From: an uncultured Sutterella sp.
Lineage (GTDB): Bacteria > Pseudomonadota > Gammaproteobacteria > Burkholderiales > Burkholderiaceae_F
DNA: 28,885 nt
NCBI GenBank assembly: GCA_937906995.1
Contig: CALESB010000034.1
Span: forward strand, 1 to 28,885
Direction of reading: 5' to 3'
Part shown: positions 16,644 through 24,879 of the stretch, one piece after another
How the letters are laid out: each line of letters begins with the position of its first letter
Position numbering within the stretch: the stretch's first letter is position 1
Notes under the pieces: generated by a model
What the model was told of the DNA's origin: nothing
Databases searched by the model: none
What the model saw: the letters and a program-made list of their open reading frames with translations, nothing else
Made by a program: the position numbers and the translations under genes

Positions 16644-17651
16644 TTATTCCTTAAACACAGACACTGGTTCGTCCCACGGACCAAATCCAAGTGTATCCAT
16701 TAATTCAATCATATCCTCTGGAGGCTGTACGAACCACTCCATGTGCTCCCTCAAGCGAGGATGTACCAAACCTAATCGAGAGGCATGCAAAGCCTGTCGA
16801 CTCATCATCGACAAGGGCGAGTCCGACGGTAGTTTACCCAATTTGCCTTTATAAACTGGGTCTCCTAACAACGGCAAACCTGCCCATTGCATATGAACTC
16901 GAATTTGATGCGTACGACCAGTATCCAGTCGACAAGCCACCCAGGAAACTGTCAAGGGTGTTTGACCCGCTCCTGGAACAAATGCTGCATCCACAAGACG
17001 AACATGTGTCTTCGCTTCCTTGCTACGAGGCCCTTGTCCCACGCAAAAACGCATCGGTGATCGAGGATCTCGCATAATCGGTTCATCGACGTATCCCGCC
17101 TCTGGCGCACGACCATGCACAATTGCCCAGTACTCACGTTTCACTGTGCGAGCTTGAAGCTGACGAATTAAATCGGTTTGAGCTTCAAGTGTTTTAGCCA
17201 CTACCATTAAACCCGACGTATCACGATCTAGACGATGAACAATCCCAGCGCGAGGTAAATTCTTTAACTCAGGATTTCTAAATAGCAACCCATTTAAAAG
17301 CGTATCATCCCAGTGACCTGCAGCAGGATGCACAACCAACCCCACAGGTTTATTCACAACTAGAATATCTTCATCTTCATAAACCACGTCTAAATCCATT
17401 TCAACAGGTTTAAACGCTAATTCTTCTGGTGAGGGTTGGGCAACGACTTCAATTTCGTCACCAGCACTAACCTTTTGACGAATTTTTGTTGCAACTTCCC
17501 CATTCAGGGTCACTGCACCCTCTTCAATCCAAGATTGAAGACGAGCTCGGGAAATGGATGGCATCAACTGAGCCAACACTTTATCTAAACGCTCCCCCAT
17601 TGCATCATCGGGAGCCATATAAACATTCGCCTCGTCGTAGAGTTGAGACAT
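16644..17651 (-). CDS. rluD: 23S rRNA pseudouridine synthase RluD
   Basis: Cytoplasmic pseudouridine synthase of 335 residues (E. coli RluD 326) acting on 23S rRNA helix 69. An S4 RNA-binding domain (about 18-75, 'RLDKVLAQLMPSISRARLQS') precedes the catalytic domain with catalytic D142 in 'HRLDRDTSGLMVVAKT'. 'TGRTHQIRVHMQWAGLPLLGD' is the second family signature. The ATG at 17651 has an AAGGA ribosome binding site. It is first in the rluD-pgeF-rimO-mtgA run and divergent from bamD. The choice of RluD over RluC/RluA rests on length, the S4 domain and this neighbourhood. Confidence 0.93.
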   Translation of the reverse strand: MSQLYDEANVYMAPDDAMGERLDKVLAQLMPSISRARLQSWIEEGAVTLNGEVATKIRQKVSAGDEIEVVAQPSPEELAFKPVEMDLDVVYEDEDILVVNKPVGLVVHPAAGHWDDTLLNGLLFRNPELKNLPRAGIVHRLDRDTSGLMVVAKTLEAQTDLIRQLQARTVKREYWAIVHGRAPEAGYVDEPIMRDPRSPMRFCVGQGPRSKEAKTHVRLVDAAFVPGAGQTPLTVSWVACRLDTGRTHQIRVHMQWAGLPLLGDPVYKGKLGKLPSDSPLSMMSRQALHASRLGLVHPRLREHMEWFVQPPEDMIELMDTLGFGPWDEPVSVFKE

Positions 17652-17672
17652 GTATTCTTTTCCTTAACTATT

Positions 17673-17716
17673 GTGTCAATAGAAACCCTGTTGACACGAC
17701 ATGATTTGGTTATAAT
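17673..17716 (+). promoter_or_regulatory. Divergent rluD/bamD control region
   Basis: A consensus -10 box TATAAT (17711-17716) lies 36 bases before the bamD start. A perfect -35 hexamer TTGACA (17691-17696) sits only 14 bases upstream of it, which is short. The hexamer is part of a dyad GTGTCAA (17673-17679) / TTGACAC (17691-17697), centred between the two divergent genes, so it may be an operator rather than a -35 box. The -10 box is the firmest part. Confidence 0.5.
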
Positions 17717-17752
17717 CCAAGGATACTGTATCTTTTTTCGAGCAGATATCCA

Positions 17753-18529
17753 ATGGCATTAACTTTACAACATTTGCGCAGTCGCGCCACAAAAATTGTG
17801 GCTCTCGCCCTTTTGGCAGGTTCCTTAACCGCTTGTAATGTGGTTGAAACCGATATTACGGCCGATTGGGATGCTAAACGCCTCTATGACGAAGCTCGTA
17901 CCGCCACGGACGATGGCGACTGGACGCTTGCTCAAGACTACTATTCTAAACTGGAGTCTCGTTATCCGTTTGGTCGCTATGCGCAACAAGCTCAAATCGA
18001 ATTAGCTTACGTGTATTGGCGTGACGGCGAACCGGCTCAAGCCATCGCTGCTTGTGATCGCTTCTTAAAGCAGTATCCTAATCACGAAAATAGTGATTAT
18101 GTTCTTTACTTAAAGGCATTGGCTACGTTGAATGAACCGAACGGTTTATTCTCTAACCTTTTTAAGCAAGACATCTCAGAGCGTGATGCAGAAGCAGCTC
18201 GTACAGCTTTCGATACATTCAAGGAATTAGCTCAGCGCTATCCTGATAGCCGTTACGCCCCAGAAGCCCGCCGTCGTATGCACGAGCTGGTTTTGGCACA
18301 AGCTCGCCACGAACTTCGAGTAGCAGAATTTTACTTTGAACGTTATGCTTATGTTGCAGCAATTGACCGAGCTCAAAACGTAGTTCGTCAGTTCCAACAA
18401 ACTCCGTACTCCGATGATGCTTTGAAGCTTATTCAACGTTGCTATAAAGAATTGGGATTAACAGAGTTAGATGGCGATATCCAACGCGTTTTGGATGCTA
18501 ACAAAAATCGAGAACGAACGATAGAGTAA
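17753..18529 (+). CDS. bamD: Outer membrane assembly lipoprotein BamD
   Basis: Essential periplasm-facing lipoprotein of the BAM complex that folds beta-barrel proteins into the outer membrane, 258 residues. A signal peptide with a lipobox ends at C28 ('LLAGSLTAC'), the lipidated residue. The rest is built of tetratricopeptide-like helices: 'LYDEARTATDDGDWTLAQDY', 'RYPFGRYAQQAQIELAYVYW', 'RYPDSRYAPEARRRMHELVL', all standard BamD sequence. Divergence from rluD-pgeF is the usual betaproteobacterial order. It has its own promoter region and terminator, so it appears monocistronic. Confidence 0.96.
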   Translation: MALTLQHLRSRATKIVALALLAGSLTACNVVETDITADWDAKRLYDEARTATDDGDWTLAQDYYSKLESRYPFGRYAQQAQIELAYVYWRDGEPAQAIAACDRFLKQYPNHENSDYVLYLKALATLNEPNGLFSNLFKQDISERDAEAARTAFDTFKELAQRYPDSRYAPEARRRMHELVLAQARHELRVAEFYFERYAYVAAIDRAQNVVRQFQQTPYSDDALKLIQRCYKELGLTELDGDIQRVLDANKNRERTIE

Positions 18530-18551
18530 ACGCTATACCGCTATAGTAGGT

Positions 18552-18580
18552 AAAGGAGCTAGATTCTAGCTCCTTTTTCT
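18552..18580 (+). terminator. Intrinsic terminator of bamD
   Basis: AAAGGAGCTA (18552-18561) and TAGCTCCTTT (18567-18576) form a perfect 10-bp stem with a 5-base loop, extended by T residues to 18578. It lies 22 bases past the bamD stop. Confidence 0.88.
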
Positions 18581-18646
18581 TTCCGAAACTTTTGAAGTAC
18601 GCCTACAATAGTACTCAAAACATCTCACTAAGAAAGGAGTTTTATC

Positions 18647-19171
18647 ATGCAAAATATTGCTATGCAGAATCTTCTTACTCGCCGCTCTATCCGTAACTAC
18701 AAAACGGATCCTGTCCCTGCCGACGTGTTGGACCGCATTCTAGAAGCTGGCACTTATGCTCCAAATGGTATGGGTAAGCAATCTGCAATTATTTTGGCTA
18801 TCACAGATAAAAAAGTTCGAGACGAACTTTCTCGGATTAATGCTGAAATTTGCGGAAAACCAGACTCTGATCCTTTCTACGGCGCACCCGTTGTTTTAGT
18901 TGTACTAGCCGATCGTACTGTAGCAAGTTATGTTGAAGATGGCGCTTTGGTCATGGGAAACTTATTGAATGCAGCTCACGCTGAGGGGCTGGGTAGTTGC
19001 TGGATTCACCGAGCACGCCAAGAATTTGAAACGGAATACGGCAAAGCTCTTTTGAAGCAATTAGGTATTAAAGGAGATTATGTCGGTATTGGTCACTGTA
19101 TTTTAGGTTATATTGCGGGTGATTATCCTGCTACCCCTCCGCGTAAAGACAAGTTTGTTTATCGCGTTTAG
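18647..19171 (+). CDS. Nitroreductase-family flavoprotein
   Basis: Cytoplasmic FMN-dependent oxidoreductase of 174 residues. 'LLTRRSIRNYKTDPVPADVL' at the N-terminus is the phosphate-binding start of the nitroreductase fold, and 'ILEAGTYAPNGMGKQSAIIL' and 'GLGSCWIHRARQEF' are further family landmarks. It is in the small, single-domain group. Relatives reduce nitroaromatics, quinones or flavins with NAD(P)H; the natural substrate cannot be told. The start is set by a strong AAAGGAGT ribosome binding site at 18633-18640, six bases before the ATG. It stands alone between two terminators. Confidence 0.9.
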   Translation: MQNIAMQNLLTRRSIRNYKTDPVPADVLDRILEAGTYAPNGMGKQSAIILAITDKKVRDELSRINAEICGKPDSDPFYGAPVVLVVLADRTVASYVEDGALVMGNLLNAAHAEGLGSCWIHRARQEFETEYGKALLKQLGIKGDYVGIGHCILGYIAGDYPATPPRKDKFVYRV

Positions 19172-19196
19172 TTCAGTGACTTTTAATTCAATGTGC

Positions 19197-19228
19197 AAGG
19201 AGGAGCACCAAAAACTCCTCCTTTCTTT
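19197..19228 (+). terminator. Intrinsic terminator of the nitroreductase gene
   Basis: Perfect 9-bp arms AAGGAGGAG (19197-19205) and CTCCTCCTT (19215-19223) with a 9-base loop, followed by TCTTT. It lies 25 bases beyond the stop and is oriented for plus transcripts. Confidence 0.82.
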
Positions 19229-19288
19229 AAAGCGACTATGGCTTCCAATATGGGTCTTGTATTAGTGACAAGGACGCCATAAAAACAA

Positions 19289-22200
19289 TCATTGCTCTAA
19301 CTTAAACAAGTTCTTTAGCTCATTAACCGGCAACTCTCCTACCCAAGACTCTCCCGTGGCAACCGTTAAATCAGCTAATTCTCGCTTACTCATTAACATC
19401 TCATTGATACGCTCTTCAAACGTGCCTTTCGTTATGAAACGATAAACTAATACATCGCGCTTTTGACCGATACGATAAGCTCTATCAGTTGCTTGAGCTT
19501 CAACTGCAGGGTTCCACCAAAGATCATAGTGAATGACTGTAGAAGCCTGAGTTAGATTAAGCCCTGTTCCTCCTGCCTTCAGGGATAAAATCATAACGCG
19601 TGTTTGAGGGGTATTTTGAAAAGCATCTACCATTTCAGCACGCCTTTTAACTGTCACGCCACCATGCAAAAAAAGTGCCTCTTCACCCAACGTTGATTTA
19701 AGCCACGTCTGCAAACGTTCTCCCATTTCTCGGTACTGCGTAAAGATTAAAACCTTGCGCTCTGCATCAAAAGAGCGCTCAACTAAATCAATGAGCATAT
19801 CCCCTTTACCAGAGTCAGGATAAGGCGAATCCGTTTTTTGGAATTGAGATACGGAGTTACAAATTTGTTTTAAGCCTGTCATGAGCTTTAAAACCAAACC
19901 ACGCTGAACAATCCGAGTATCTTCTCTGCTTTCTTTTGCCTTTTTAATGGCTGTTTCAATCTTTTCCAACGTCTCTTTAAGGAATTTTTCATAAAGCACT
20001 GCCTGATCTTGGCGCAAAGAGGTAAATTGATCCTGAACAAGTTTCTCTGGTAGATCAGCGATAATACTTTTATCGGTCTTTAAACGACGAAGCATGAAGG
20101 GCGCAGTCAATTTTCTAAATGCATCAATTGTGTTTGGATCCCGATCAGCCTCAATCGGACGAGCAAAATGCTCCTTAAAATCCTTTTGTGTTCCTAATAA
20201 TTTCGGTTGAACCAAAGAAAATATTGACCAGTATTCCATCAGACGATTTTCAACGGGTGTTCCTGACATACCAATCACTTGCCTTGCTTTTAGGCTTTTC
20301 AGAGCTTTTGTTTGCGAAGAGGTACTGTTTTTTACTGCTTGCGCTTCGTCAATAATCATAAGGCGATAGTGCATGTGCTTTAACTCTTCAACATCCATAC
20401 GTGCAGTACCATAGGTTGTTAAAAGCACATCATAATTATCCGTTGGTAACTCTCGTTTAGGTCCGTGATAAAGTGCTACTTTGAGTTGGGGAGAAAATTT
20501 TGCAATTTCTCTTTGCCAATTCACTAACAATGTAGTGGGAACAACCGCCAGAACTTTTTCTTTTTCAAGTTCTCCTGCTTCTTTAAGGTGTGTTACTGCC
20601 GCAATCACTTGAAGAGTTTTCCCAAGTCCCATATCATCCGCAATTAAAGCCCCCATTCCTAAAGTTAAATTTTTAACTAACCAGGAATAGCCCCTTTCTT
20701 GATAAGGACGAAGACTTGCTTTCAGACTGGCAGGAGCCTTCACTAAAGATACTTCCGTAAGTGCTTTAAGTTTCTGCAATAAAGCCTCTGTTCCAAGAAC
20801 AGGTACCCCATCGACCTCACCACAGAGAACTGCTTGAAGTTTTTGTACAGATGTGAGCTCGGACGGATGTTCAAGCTTTTCTTGAATCTTTTGAATTTCA
20901 ACCGGATCAATATAAACGTAATCTGTTCCGTTGTAGACTAATTCTCCCGCATGTTCAACTAATGATTGAAATTCCTCCTTACTCAGAGACTTCGACCCTA
21001 ACGCAACCTCCCAGTTAAAGTCTGACAATGCTTCTAAGCCTAAGAGTTTTTTACTAAAGCTCTCATCTGAAGAAGCACGTGCCACCAACTTGGGAGAAAT
21101 AAAACGTTTAAGACTCGTTGGCATCAACACCTTTACACCTAATAGTGTCAAATACGGTGTTATCTCAAACATAAACTCAGCCAAAGCCTTGCGTTCGATT
21201 TTCAGGTTCTTCCCTTCTCGAGCCAGTTGATCAAATGGCTCATACAGTTCTGCCAATGTTCTAAGAATATTTAAAGCCGCCAACCTATCATGACGATAAA
21301 GCTCCTGGCCGAGCAAGGCCTTTAGTAGCACAGGCTTTGAATTTTGTCCTCTATGCAAGACACCAAAGCCTACAGAGACTACGCCATCCTTTAAACTTGT
21401 TAGCTTAATTAATGGTTGCCATGGATAAGCTCGCCCTAAATTTAATACTCGAAAGTACTGAGCTAAAGCTTGTCCAATTTGCTTGGGCGCTTTAACAACT
21501 TCATAAGTTGGGTGAGCAATGAGAATCTTAAAGATATCGGACTCATCCACATCAAGCCCTAACATGGAGTGCAGTGTTGTTAATGCTCCCGTTAAAAGTA
21601 GAAAGGCCTGATCAGCCTCACTTAATGACTTAAGTTGAGTCTTAAATAAATCTGCTAATGAACTTTTGACAGCATTTAAATACTGTTCAAAAACTCTCTG
21701 TGTCTCAGCCTGACTTAAAGAGGGTATCATCCAAACTTGCGGTAACGCGTCCTCTCCGCCCACTGGACTTTGCACAACACAAGGCACAAAAGCCCGTGCC
21801 GCATAAAATCTTGCAGCCAAATCAAAAACAACTCGCAAACCTTGGGTTGATGACGGTAACTGTTTCTCCTCTTTGGGAGCAACAAACCAAAGAGCTTGCA
21901 AGAGTCGATCTTGCGTTGATGGCTGTTTTGTCAACTCAAATGCAAAAGTCTGATCATTTAAAGTTAAAGAGAGACTCGTTTTTACATTTAAACAATCCGC
22001 GGTTTGCACAAAGGGAGACAGAGACGAACACTGAGAGAGCTCTAACTCCTGCTGACGTTGCCACCGTGATTCATCAAGAACTTTGAGTTTGTCTATATTC
22101 CGCTTTAAAGTGTTCTTAAGCCAATCTCTGAGATCTTTTGCATTTGATTGAACGATGGTTTGAGGCAACAAATCGAGCAATGTGCTACCCATTGCTTTGA

Positions 22201-22852
22201 GTGATTTTAGGGGTAAGGTCGCTAATGTTAACCGCTCGTCAGGTGTCACTTTCAGAGGTAAAGAACGGATCGGCTCTAAAAGCTGCTCTAGCGTTAGTGG
22301 CTTCTCTTTGACACTCTCTTCAAGGGATACCCCTTTTGCTTTTAACGCATGAACTAAATCTAACCCACGGATCTTAAAAAGAACAAAAGGATCTGCATCA
22401 ATAACATCTGCCAAAAAGTAGATAAATGCCGCAATATGTTTGCAGAGATGTGCACTATCTGGACAAGTACACAGCATCGTGAGGTCTCGAGATGAGTTAG
22501 GAAAGAGCTCAATACCTAACTCATTGCAGATTTGTGCTACTTCTGAGGGCAATTCGCCATCTAAAAGTTGTGCTAAAAGCAGCGAATCTGAGCACAATCT
22601 ATCGAGTAAGCGAGAACACTCTTGTTGAGTAAAGGGCTTTAGTCCTAAATTCACTACATATGGCGCGTAGGCCGAGCCGTGAACGAATGCCTCCAAGCAA
22701 TGACTTTCTGAATCAACTCCACGGAACTCAACTCGTCCATGCACAAAATAGGATTTGCCACGGGGCAAGCGATTAGCATAATCGCACCCTTCCAACGCTT
22801 TTAGCCAAGCTTGTCCCCACCAAGTTTTACCGACTTGGATTCTAGTCGCCAT
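19289..22852 (-). CDS. SWIM zinc-finger / SWI2-SNF2 ATPase fusion
   Basis: Large cytoplasmic protein of 1187 residues. The N-terminal part starts 'WWGQAWLKALEGCDYANRLP' (11-30), typical of bacterial SWIM proteins, and carries the SWIM zinc-finger pattern C128-x-C130-x6-C137-x-H139. A long middle region (about 160-690) has no motif I can name but may include an SNF2-associated domain. The SF2 motor is C-terminal: 'LIADDMGLGKTLQVIAA' with K745, DEAQ box at 835-838, 'MSGTPVENRLMEYWSIF', and the C-lobe 'LSLKAGGTGLNLTQASTVIH' with arginine-finger motif 'QATDRAYRIGQKRDVLVYRF'. It should be a double-strand DNA translocase remodelling protein-DNA complexes. It is not RapA. Its ATG shares one base with the stop of the Fe-S helicase gene. 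Confidence 0.9.
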   Translation of the reverse strand: MATRIQVGKTWWGQAWLKALEGCDYANRLPRGKSYFVHGRVEFRGVDSESHCLEAFVHGSAYAPYVVNLGLKPFTQQECSRLLDRLCSDSLLLAQLLDGELPSEVAQICNELGIELFPNSSRDLTMLCTCPDSAHLCKHIAAFIYFLADVIDADPFVLFKIRGLDLVHALKAKGVSLEESVKEKPLTLEQLLEPIRSLPLKVTPDERLTLATLPLKSLKAMGSTLLDLLPQTIVQSNAKDLRDWLKNTLKRNIDKLKVLDESRWQRQQELELSQCSSLSPFVQTADCLNVKTSLSLTLNDQTFAFELTKQPSTQDRLLQALWFVAPKEEKQLPSSTQGLRVVFDLAARFYAARAFVPCVVQSPVGGEDALPQVWMIPSLSQAETQRVFEQYLNAVKSSLADLFKTQLKSLSEADQAFLLLTGALTTLHSMLGLDVDESDIFKILIAHPTYEVVKAPKQIGQALAQYFRVLNLGRAYPWQPLIKLTSLKDGVVSVGFGVLHRGQNSKPVLLKALLGQELYRHDRLAALNILRTLAELYEPFDQLAREGKNLKIERKALAEFMFEITPYLTLLGVKVLMPTSLKRFISPKLVARASSDESFSKKLLGLEALSDFNWEVALGSKSLSKEEFQSLVEHAGELVYNGTDYVYIDPVEIQKIQEKLEHPSELTSVQKLQAVLCGEVDGVPVLGTEALLQKLKALTEVSLVKAPASLKASLRPYQERGYSWLVKNLTLGMGALIADDMGLGKTLQVIAAVTHLKEAGELEKEKVLAVVPTTLLVNWQREIAKFSPQLKVALYHGPKRELPTDNYDVLLTTYGTARMDVEELKHMHYRLMIIDEAQAVKNSTSSQTKALKSLKARQVIGMSGTPVENRLMEYWSIFSLVQPKLLGTQKDFKEHFARPIEADRDPNTIDAFRKLTAPFMLRRLKTDKSIIADLPEKLVQDQFTSLRQDQAVLYEKFLKETLEKIETAIKKAKESREDTRIVQRGLVLKLMTGLKQICNSVSQFQKTDSPYPDSGKGDMLIDLVERSFDAERKVLIFTQYREMGERLQTWLKSTLGEEALFLHGGVTVKRRAEMVDAFQNTPQTRVMILSLKAGGTGLNLTQASTVIHYDLWWNPAVEAQATDRAYRIGQKRDVLVYRFITKGTFEERINEMLMSKRELADLTVATGESWVGELPVNELKNLFKLEQ

Positions 22853-24861
22853 TAATAAGCCTCGTAAGGGTTATCCAAGAATGAATAAACTCGTGCAAAA
22901 TCTTGTGTTCGAATCATGGGTGGAAGGCTCTTTATGACCATAGCGCCATAGCGTTTCTCTATTAGTCGATTATCGCCACAAACGACAACTCCATAATCTT
23001 TTTCACTACGAATCAAACGGCCAACACCTTGACGAAGCGTGGTAATCATTTCTGGCAACTGATGACACACGAAAGGATTCTTTTTCTGTTGCTCAAGCCA
23101 CTGCTTTCTTGCTCTCGCCACTGGCGTATCAAATTGAGCAAATGGTAACTTATCAATGACAACCAATTGCAGGGCATCGCCTTTCATATCAACGCCCTCC
23201 CAAAAACTCATCGAGCCGACAAGAACGGCATTACTAGCCGACTTAAAGCGCTGCAACAGCTCTGTCTTTGGGCTTTCACCTTGAACGCACAACGTAAAAT
23301 TTGCCCCCATACGAGCTCTTAAGCACTCTGCAACACGATCCATCGTTCTAAAGCTGGTGCATAGGAAAAATGCTCTTCCTTGTGTCTTTTGTAGCAATGG
23401 CCAGGTTGCCTCAACGAGTGCTTCTGGGAAATCCTCTTCAAATACCCCAGGCAAATTTTTAGGCAAGTAAAGGCGCCCTTGAAGCTCATAATCAAAAGGA
23501 CTGGGCCACGAATACGTTTGCGTTTCTGACGGTAAACCAAGTTCACTCAAAAAATAGGAAAAGTTATTTTGATTATCACTATTTTTTGTTGAAATCGTTG
23601 CACTCGTAAATACCCAAGCACAATCCATAGCAGATCGTGCCTTTCTAAAGCTTTCTGCAAGAGTTAAGGGAGTATTTGCAAAAATAACATTTTGCTCCGT
23701 GTAGCGTAACCATAAAACTGAAGGGGTTCCATTGACAGTCTTTACAATCTCGGGAGACTGGAAGATACGCTCCCAGGATTGCAGTCTGCCCAATAATTCT
23801 GTTGCCTGTTGCCCCATTAAATCAAGTTCTTCATTATGACCAGACAGATCTGAAAAATATTTATTAATTTTTCCCAAAATCGTGACCAAGTTAGCCATTG
23901 GTTCTTTGATTTCTTCAGCAAAACTTTCTATAGAGGCAATTTCAATTTCTGTATCAGGTTCCAAGTGCAAATTGAAGCTAAAAGCTTCGTGGAAATCTAA
24001 AACAGCCTTTTTAAGAATAGTAAACTCATCATCCCATCGAAGGGCTGATGCAGCATAAGCCTTAGCAACACGACGAGCATCTTCCGAAAAATCAGATACT
24101 TCTCGTAGAGAAAACATCTCCGAAAAATAGTCGATACCAATATCTGCTAACTTATGAGATTCATCCAAAATAACCAAGTCTGCAGCAGGTAAGAGCTCTC
24201 CCATGCTGTCATCTTTTAGGCTTAAATCCGCTAAAAATAAGTGATGATTAACAACAACGACGTCGCTTTCGAGCGCCTTTCGACGAGCTTGAGTTAAAAA
24301 GCACTCTTCATAGTGAGGACACTTATTACTTAAACAATTTTCACGTGTACTCGTCACTAACGGCCACAGTGGATCGGACTCCGCAATTCCCTTAATCTCA
24401 TTAATATCTCCCGTTGTTGACAAGCGGTCGTATTGACGGATTTTGTCAAGCTTGGGGCCACTCGTACGCTCTGGTAACAATCCGGATTGAATGAGGCGTT
24501 CTAAACGAAACTTACAAAGATAATTAGCCCGCCCTTTTAAAACGGAAACGGTCACATATCGCCCTAGTGCTTGCTGAATAAGGTTAACGTCTTTATTAAA
24601 AAGCTGATCTTGAAGTGTTTTACTTGCAGTTGAAACGATCGTTTTGGAACCCGATAAAATGGCTGGAATCAAATACGCGAAAGTCTTCCCCGTACCAGTT
24701 CCTGCTTCAACTACAGCCGTCTCACGTTCTACTATGGCATTTGCTACTGCCTGAGCAAATTCCACTTGACTATCTCGACGTTTAAAGCCTTCAATGTGCT
24801 GACACAGCGGACCATCTTCAGCAAACGTTTTCTCGATTGCCGTTTTCAGTTCTTTTTTCAT
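22852..24861 (-). CDS. XPD/DinG-family Fe-S DNA helicase, YoaA-like
   Basis: Cytoplasmic 5'-3' superfamily 2 helicase of 669 residues. The Q motif region 'RRDSQVEFAQAVANAI' (28-43) is followed by Walker A 'EAGTGTGKT' with K59. Four cluster ligands C116, C176, C181 and C187 have the same x4/x5 spacing as in DinG. A DESH box lies at 233-236, and motif VI is 'LRQGVGRLIRSEKDYGVVV'. Length is nearer to YoaA (636) than DinG (716), but I cannot separate the two by motif alone. These helicases unwind damaged or structured DNA; E. coli YoaA works with the replisome chi subunit. It is co-transcribed with the SNF2 protein (TAATG overlap) and with the coiled-coil gene 18 bases upstream. Confidence 0.92.
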   Translation of the reverse strand: MKKELKTAIEKTFAEDGPLCQHIEGFKRRDSQVEFAQAVANAIVERETAVVEAGTGTGKTFAYLIPAILSGSKTIVSTASKTLQDQLFNKDVNLIQQALGRYVTVSVLKGRANYLCKFRLERLIQSGLLPERTSGPKLDKIRQYDRLSTTGDINEIKGIAESDPLWPLVTSTRENCLSNKCPHYEECFLTQARRKALESDVVVVNHHLFLADLSLKDDSMGELLPAADLVILDESHKLADIGIDYFSEMFSLREVSDFSEDARRVAKAYAASALRWDDEFTILKKAVLDFHEAFSFNLHLEPDTEIEIASIESFAEEIKEPMANLVTILGKINKYFSDLSGHNEELDLMGQQATELLGRLQSWERIFQSPEIVKTVNGTPSVLWLRYTEQNVIFANTPLTLAESFRKARSAMDCAWVFTSATISTKNSDNQNNFSYFLSELGLPSETQTYSWPSPFDYELQGRLYLPKNLPGVFEEDFPEALVEATWPLLQKTQGRAFFLCTSFRTMDRVAECLRARMGANFTLCVQGESPKTELLQRFKSASNAVLVGSMSFWEGVDMKGDALQLVVIDKLPFAQFDTPVARARKQWLEQQKKNPFVCHQLPEMITTLRQGVGRLIRSEKDYGVVVCGDNRLIEKRYGAMVIKSLPPMIRTQDFARVYSFLDNPYEAY

Positions 24862-24879
24862 TATCCAATAGTATCCGAG

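Noticed and set aside
19237..19281. Nested inverted repeat (TATGGC/GCCATA with CTTGT/ACAAG inside) after the SNF2 gene
   Set aside because: Short arms, bulges and no T run on either strand, so I did not call it a terminator.
21700..22086. 128-codon plus-strand frame inside the SNF2 gene
   Set aside because: A shadow frame of a large, motif-rich minus-strand gene; no ribosome binding site or family features.
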